Of a stretch of DNA of 64,000 nucleotides, positions 58,298 through 64,000 are shown in pieces. This DNA is from Fasciola hepatica. Lineage: Eukaryota > Platyhelminthes > Trematoda > Plagiorchiida > Fasciolidae. Position numbers and translations under genes: made by a program. Each line of letters opens with the position of its first letter. Position 1 is the stretch's first letter. Where the stretch lies: the NCBI GenBank assembly GCA_948099385.1, contig CANUEZ040000165.1, positions 136,501-200,500 on the forward strand, read 5' to 3'. The notes under the pieces are model-generated. The model was not told where the DNA came from. It searched no databases and saw only the letters and a program-made list of their open reading frames with translations.

Positions 58298-60980
58298 CTT
58301 CAAAACCTGCAGCTTCTGTCACTTAGAAAAACTAGGGAAGATTGAGTCAAAATGGTGTTGCAGTACCCACTTTGGTAACTTATGTATAACAAAATTGGTC
58401 ATCAACCAGTTTTCCCCTGTTTTTAGCCATTATCAAGAGTTACTAAACTTGCGGGGATCTTAAATATGCTCGTATATTCATGAAAATTGTATAACACGTA
58501 GAGATTTATTTTTGATGTATCAGCTCGGGTATCAAAATATATAGTGGACACCGGATTGATGTGGTGGAAGCTTTCAAATCAATCTGGAAACTTCTAGAGT
58601 TCACACCGAGGATTGAGAAAAACAGTGGTGAACAAGCTCGTTTTCTGTTATTCATACTAATATCGATTCACAACAATAAATATGACCCATAAAACAAGAA
58701 GGGAGAAGGCTAATCCAGATCTGTCTTTGCAGTGGGTTGCTTGTGCCATACGGATTTAGAAGTGGAAACAAAATTTTTCAAGTATCTCAACCCCATTCTT
58801 GTTTACATTACAGTGGCAAGAGTTTCCTCCATAATTCCGATGAACAAGCTCCTCTTACTTATGGCTTTTACAATTGTCTTCCTTTTCTTTGTAGATGCAA
58901 GCTTTACATGTGTTTTCGTTCACGCCTATGTTACAAAGACCGGGTATTCTGTCAGAGCACCGGATTCATGTTGTTCACTTTCGCAGAAGCTGCAATCCAT
59001 GGGTACATATCGGATGCAGTTATCTGACACCACGTACGTGAATGCCTGAGGTGATATACTGAGGAGAAATTTCTCCGTATTACACACAGTATCCTAAATT
59101 TGGCATGGCTCGCTGATTAGATTGCACGTTTTTTCAGATCCCTTTTCAAACAGGAAGCTGGGACTTTCTGACAAATTACTTCGCAGTGATCGAATCTGTT
59201 CACACCTTTGGCAATAAACTGATACTTCCTGAGTCCCAAGTTCAATCCACATCATCTTTTTTGATTCTTAATCCACAATCAGTTTTGGATAAACTTTAAT
59301 TACAGTGAGTGAGAAAGCTAGATCAGGAGAATCGACAGCCGCATGTGTTTTGCATTGAAAAACAGACTATATAACTTCGATTTTGAGCTGCCCAATATTG
59401 AGTCAAAGCAAGCACAAAATCAATCCAGTGTTCAAGCTCCACACCTCACGAAAGATTACCGTAGTTGTAAACTTTCCAGCATTTTGAATAAACGGGAATG
59501 TTGATATTTCCAGTCAAGCCATTCAGTGACAGATTAGAATTTTAGTAGACCAATAATAAAAAACTGATGAAATTTCATCGCTTCTTCTTTGGAGGTCAAC
59601 TTTAACATAAATCAAAAGCCTGAACACTAAGTACTTGTCCAATTGCTGGAAATCTGATGAGCGGAAATATGACTTTCTTGAACCACTCAATGAATCAAGG
59701 GTGCTCAGACTACGACTTACAAAATTTTAGTGTACAAATTACAATTTCAAAACTCAAAAATGATTTTTTTGAAGGCAATTTGTATTGAGCTCCGTGATCC
59801 GAAGAGGGACCAACCATACCATCACTTTTTTGGTTTCTTCTACCCATAGGCGTTTGACACAAATATGTGGTATCAAAGGGTTGTTGGTGGGCAGCTGCAC
59901 TCACCACCACAAAGCCGATCTAGGAGTATTCGAGACATGGTCAACATCGTCTCGCGTTGAGTGTGACCGCATCAGACGAACATAAAATGGCAGCCCGAGA
60001 AGCTGGACGATTTGTTCTGTAAATCAAGAAGCGAAGCAGGTTGAGCTGAGTTGTACAATGTAGGTAATTTCGGTCCACACATGTCACGGTAGGCTAGCAA
60101 GTGCAGGCACCCCATTACAGATGGCTCAACAGAATGGATAACCTAGGGGGCATGAAGCTCTGTAATTATCCAACTCAGCACAATACTCGAATGATCCCCG
60201 TTTCAAGCGGTCCGAAACGGCTAGTCTATATTCTGAAACCTGTTGGTTTACTTTAGAGCAACAGATGAACTCATACATGGAGGCAACAAGCACTTAGTCC
60301 GTTCACCAATGAGGCAATTTCAAATCACACTCGACGGCGAGCAGCTCACCTCTTTCATTCTCAATAGTGACCACCTCCGAAGGGTAGGTCACTCATCTCA
60401 GCACAACAATTTCTTCCCTATCGGTACTCCATTATATCCATAAGGACGAGCTATATTTACGAAAATTTGTGTTCTTTTTAGTTTTTCATCTTTAGCTTAC
60501 TTTTTTCTTGCATCATGTTTTTTAGCGAGCGAATCAGGTTTTAGTTGACAAGAATACAGTCTTTCTCACTGAAGCCAAAAGCTGGCTTATTGCATCTCTA
60601 ACAGCTCTATGATGTGCGAGGAAGGAATATTTGGATTCATTTAAAAAATCAGCCACTTTCTCTCCAAAATAATTGTTCTTTGTGTGAACATAGGATAATT
60701 CACTCACTGACTTACTCTTTATACCTTACTTTTCACTATCTCTGTATCGTGTCCAGATCGAACAGTCACCCACGCTGCAGGGACGATCGACTAGCATCTC
60801 TCCAGTGCATCGATATACTCTTGTAGATGTTTAATCACGCTGTGCTTGTCCACTGATTGATCCCGCTATGTATCAAATAACCCCACATGACCTGAGGCGA
60901 ATGTACGCTAGCGGATGCATGTAACTCAGCTCGCTGACATAAAATGCCTGCTGCTAGCTTAGTGGCTACCGCCGAACTTT
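58298..60980. other. Unassigned DNA
   Basis: Two overlapping frames at 58732-59049 include a hydrophobic stretch and a Cys-rich stretch after a CAG acceptor-like site, but neither matches a family I know. No other feature. Confidence 0.35.
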
Positions 60981-61253
60981 GTGTTTACTCTTGCACAACT
61001 AAATGAAGTTCCATCGTCACGTGTTCCCAATTACAGACACACCACTACAAGCGATTTATCCACCGCATCACTTTCAGGACATTTTAGCTATGCCGATGAC
61101 GTGGTGTTCTTTCATTTCACCCTTAATCAGTATCACCTCACCTCTCTATTTGTTAAAGCCTCTCTCCACGCTGACCTTCATTTTAAAACACTAGGTTTTC
61201 TGAGTGTAATTCCACCCGCTTCCATTCCACTTAACCCTATAAGCAATCGGTGA
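60981..61253 (+). pseudogene. Possible RT scrap with YADD box
   Basis: A 90-codon frame with GHFSYADDVVFFHF near 61075-61120. YADDVV preceded by a small residue fits motif C of non-LTR RTs, and LNEVPSS upstream could be the decayed LNDLP segment. No motif A or B nearby, so chance cannot be excluded. Confidence 0.3.
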
Positions 61254-62159
61254 TTGTCCCTGTTCCGGTTTCCGAAGTTATTTGGGCTACTGATTTCACT
61301 ACTGCATTACCAATAACACAAACATTCATAATTCATCACATTTTTAAAACATATTGCATGGAATGCAAGCCTCTTTGTACTGTAACATACAGAAGAAGGT
61401 TGAGGAAACAACTCGTGTGTCATCAGTTCATCCTCGATCCGTTAGAGATTACGCAAACAAAGAAACTGTATATTGAAGCAAGCAGGCATCCAAACACCAC
61501 GTACTAGAAGATAGCCTGACAATCAAATTTTGTTTGTCCGCTCATCGATGGGACCTGCCATTGTTCGCAATTAGTATTCCAATTATTGTATTAGACTTCT
61601 GTACTTCCTGGACTTCGGACTACGGAGTTCCTCAGAAAGACTGTTTTGTCGGGAAAAAAGTTATCTTCAAAGCTACATATATTTTTACAGGATACTCTTT
61701 CTTTAAGGCAAAAAGTGCAACCAGAAGACCTAATCCAGTAGAATTCATACTTTACTTTATCCACTTTTGTTGAAGTTCAGTAGTCGTTGTTGTATAGGTA
61801 GTCGTATTAGCAGTAGTGTTGTGGAGTACGCATACTATTCGCTGATTAGGTAAGTAGTTAATTGCTCAAAAACCGATTATGGACAACCAAGAAGTGGCAA
61901 TGAAAGTGATTAGGTCAAGTAAACCGGACGCAGTAAGATAAGTCAAGACATACGAATCACAAGATTACACCCTCCGATCGAATATAACTACCATCAGATG
62001 AACTGAACAGTGACAATGCAGATATGTAATGGTAATATAGCTGGTTGATTACGTTGATCTTCGAATGGATTAAGCAGCCGCCAAGGACACCCTGGTTGGT
62101 GAATTCAGCACCTCGGCCGACCGTCAGAAGGTGATTCAGCGCTGCCCAGCTTTGAGTTG
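61254..62159. other. Unassigned DNA
   Basis: No recognisable feature up to the gag-like region of the Ty3/Gypsy relic. The frame 61534-61773 (+) has no motif. Confidence 0.35.
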
Positions 62160-62170
62160 GTGCGAACTCG

Positions 62171-62560
62171 ATGGTGTATGCTGTCGCTCTCCTTGCGCTA
62201 TTGGGCCGTGCTTTGCCCACACTGGACACAGAGTTTTGGGCTCAGCTGTTAGCGGATTTCTCTGTGGACCGCTTGCCGGAACCCACGCAAGGCCGAATGG
62301 GCATTGTCCGTGTCGGTTGCAAGATGGATGTTTTGCACTCGGCTGAGGTAGTCCGTGAATACCCAGTCTCAATACGACGGGGCAAATAGGGCTGATGAAG
62401 AAGACTCAAAAATGGAAAGTAACTGCATTGAGGAGATATCACGGATGACCGTTCTGAAGGAGAGTGGGAAATCGGCGACTTCAAAAAACCGAATTTAGCC
62501 CAGTGTTTCTACTGCCAAAAAGTAGGGCATTTTTGGTGCCATTGACACAAACGCTAACAG
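62171..62560 (+). pseudogene. Ty3/Gypsy gag C-terminus and nucleocapsid knuckle
   Basis: The frame 62171-62389 contains FWAQLLADFSVDRLPEPTQG and DVLHSAEVVREY, like the end of Ty3/Gypsy gag, where F..GL.....+ is followed by a helix with EA...A...E. After stops, QCFYCQKVGHFWCH at about 62500-62545 is a CX2CX4HX4C knuckle whose last Cys codon is a stop (TGA). Normally it binds the element RNA. Confidence 0.6.
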
Positions 62561-62669
62561 CGCGATGCAAGAAATAAAGACCTGATCTCATACTCACCGC
62601 GTTCTTGAAATCAGGTCATTATCGGGACAGTAGATCGTGGGGCTATCCAGACACAAGTCTAGATTAACA

Positions 62670-62960
62670 GGCGTAATTAATTTTGCCTGATAGATACGGG
62701 TGGAGTGTTTTCATTGGCCAAGAGTGTACCAGATGAGAAGGCACACTCGTGGGCCATGAAAGTCTGGACGGTCGGGGGACACTAGCTGAACCCAGACGGA
62801 ATGGCACGGTTGAACTTTGACTCATGGGTTCATAATATTACATGACATCAACCAAACAATACTGGGTGCAGGTCTACTGCGGGCACTGAATACTGTGATC
62901 GATCTAAAAGAATATCGGTTGAAAACGAAGTTTGGCTCAGTACCTATTCTCCAACCATCC
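62670..62960 (+). pseudogene. Ty3/Gypsy retropepsin (relic)
   Basis: CLIDTGGVFSLAKSVPDEK at about 62684-62740 carries the catalytic DTG (62693-62701), with Gly where Ala or Ser is usual. The frame 62817-63020 continues with ILHDINQTILGAGLLRALNT and VIDLKEYRL, the ILG.dfL...... vID conserved C-terminal half. Stops between them near 62790 break the protease. Confidence 0.65.
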
Positions 62961-63086
62961 AGGCAGGTGTGTGGATCCAGTGCAGGTAAAACATGTAACG
63001 ATGCAAACTCGGCTTCTTAAAAGACCATTCAAGAACTCACTGAACTGTTTACGGTAGGTAAAGACCCATATGAATTTTGTGATTAG

Positions 63087-63281
63087 ATGGAACACGAAAT
63101 ACCCACAAAGCTTGGAGCTTTTCAATCCTATGGACCCAATTGTTTTCCTATTATTTTGGGGGATGAAGTACAACAACATGCGGACAGCATTCTGGAAGGA
63201 GTTATCGAGGAGGCTCAGAGCCCGTATGACTCTCCTGTGCTGCTGGTGAGCAAGCCAAATCGCCAAATGCTAGCAGGATAG
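63087..63281 (+). pseudogene. Ty3/Gypsy RT, N-terminal segment (relic)
   Basis: A 64-codon frame with MEHEIPT, DEVQQHADSILEGVIEEAQS and PYDSPVLLVSKPN, matching VeH.I.T....., eV..h...mLe.GvIe.s.SP and SPvvLV.KkdG of Ty3/Gypsy RTs. Catalytic motifs are not reached; the frame stops at 63281 and nothing similar follows. Confidence 0.75.
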
Positions 63282-64000
63282 CTTGACATTCAAGCGGTCA
63301 AGTCAAGGAGATGTCTGTGGAAAATGTGGATCAAAGGTCTTGGAACAAAATCAAAGCACACTCCAGTCAGCGGTCACCTAATTTCAATGTCCGATATGGG
63401 GTTCAACGAACGAGAAGATATGACACAGAAAGTTAATGAGAGACATAAATCTGGAGGAGGGTTGGGTGTCAGATAGATCTTGGGCAAAAGTCTCGAGTTT
63501 CGTGGTTTTGTCGTTTGCAGATATCCTACCGTATGTAGAAATAAATTTAAGGGAGTGTTAGATCAACACTAATTTTAAACAGGCAAGCCAGGGGAACTGA
63601 CAGGAGAGCAGTATAACCAGTGGCAACACAAGAATAAATAACCTTAGAGATAATGAGAGTAGGCACACGTAGATATCTCAGATGAGAGATGTAGAATGTC
63701 AGCATTTCTACCTAGGAAAAGACGTCTTGTACGTGGTGGGTCCACTTAAGATCTGATCAGATAAGTATGCCAAGATATTTACGGCAACCGAATCTTTCTG
63801 CGTTGAATAATTTGACTGCGGTGAGAATGTTCAATTAGCTGAAAAGAGCACTCCTGTGCATTTGTTTGAATTAGATGCTAATTTGACGGCTTTGGACCAT
63901 TCCGTCATGGTGCAAATAGACTTTTGTAGTTGATTGGTATTAAAACTGCGCCGGAATTCAAAAGCGGCCCAAACACCGTTGCCGTATTCGTAAATGGAAC
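63282..64000. other. Unassigned DNA to the window end
   Basis: No continuation of the RT or other feature recognised. Confidence 0.4.

Larger units (their letters stand above)
62160..63281 (+). mobile_element. Ty3/Gypsy-type LTR retrotransposon relic
   Basis: The gag C-terminus, zinc knuckle, protease and N-terminal RT occur in canonical order on the plus strand. No LTR or primer-binding site was found in the window and the RT breaks off near 63281, so it is truncated at both ends or mutated beyond reading. Confidence 0.7.

Noticed and set aside
59654..59700. CTGATGAGCGG resembling a hammerhead start
   Set aside because: No stem II partner, no GAAA and no cleavage triplet follow.
1..64000. 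Intact tRNA, rRNA, CRISPR array, operon or phage-like gene set
   Set aside because: None seen; the content is that of eukaryotic repeat-rich DNA.

Overview
This is a gene-poor, repeat-rich stretch of a eukaryotic nuclear genome. There are no operons, no clear host gene with a convincing exon series, and no intact rRNA or tRNA. It carries decayed non-LTR retrotransposons of CR1/Jockey type with (TTGAC)n-like 3' tails, several Penelope-like elements (PLEs) with GIY-YIG endonuclease remains and hammerhead ribozymes, a BEL/Pao-like gag relic, a Ty3/Gypsy relic, tRNA-headed SINEs and long (TA)n tracts. Together these suggest a parasitic flatworm, most likely a trematode. That is inference from repeat content; no host gene fixes the species.

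Layout. 1-2612: no recognisable gene. 2613-15010 and 15011-27359: a head-to-tail tandem duplication of a ~12.4 kb unit, more than 99.9% identical outside three indels. Each unit holds, in order, a tRNA-headed SINE (-), a (TA)n tract, a PLE terminal region with two oppositely oriented hammerhead motifs (one with an intact core), and a nest of LINEs. In that nest one RT-encoding LINE (A, 5' and 3' parts) is split by a second related LINE (B), which is itself split by a nearly complete CR1-type element on the opposite strand. 27740-30830: another LINE (D) split by a 5'-truncated PLE (E) that keeps a broken GIY-YIG domain, a (TA)n tract and two opposed terminal-repeat copies with decayed hammerheads. 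35298-35822: a second 3' PLE end (F), nearly identical to E but inverted. 37330-38800: a decayed LINE (G, -) with endonuclease and RT remains. 40316-42460: a long decayed PLE (H, +) with N-terminal, RT and GIY-YIG segments still readable. 50440-51120: probable BEL/Pao gag with knuckle remains. 60980-61260: possible RT scrap. 62160-63281: Ty3/Gypsy gag, zinc knuckle, protease and start of RT, with stops. The rest is unassigned intergenic or intronic DNA.

The most interesting signal is the hammerhead ribozyme at 7743-7785 (second copy 20112-20154). The catalytic core, stem II and a six-pair stem I are intact, but stem III is only the palindrome ACCGGT with no loop, so it would be expected to work as a dimer. 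The other, damaged copies show a pattern: three inverted PLE ends break off inside the ribozyme, about 22-31 nt upstream of the predicted cleavage site. All coding regions listed are read as pseudogenes or relics; no functional protein gene is claimed.
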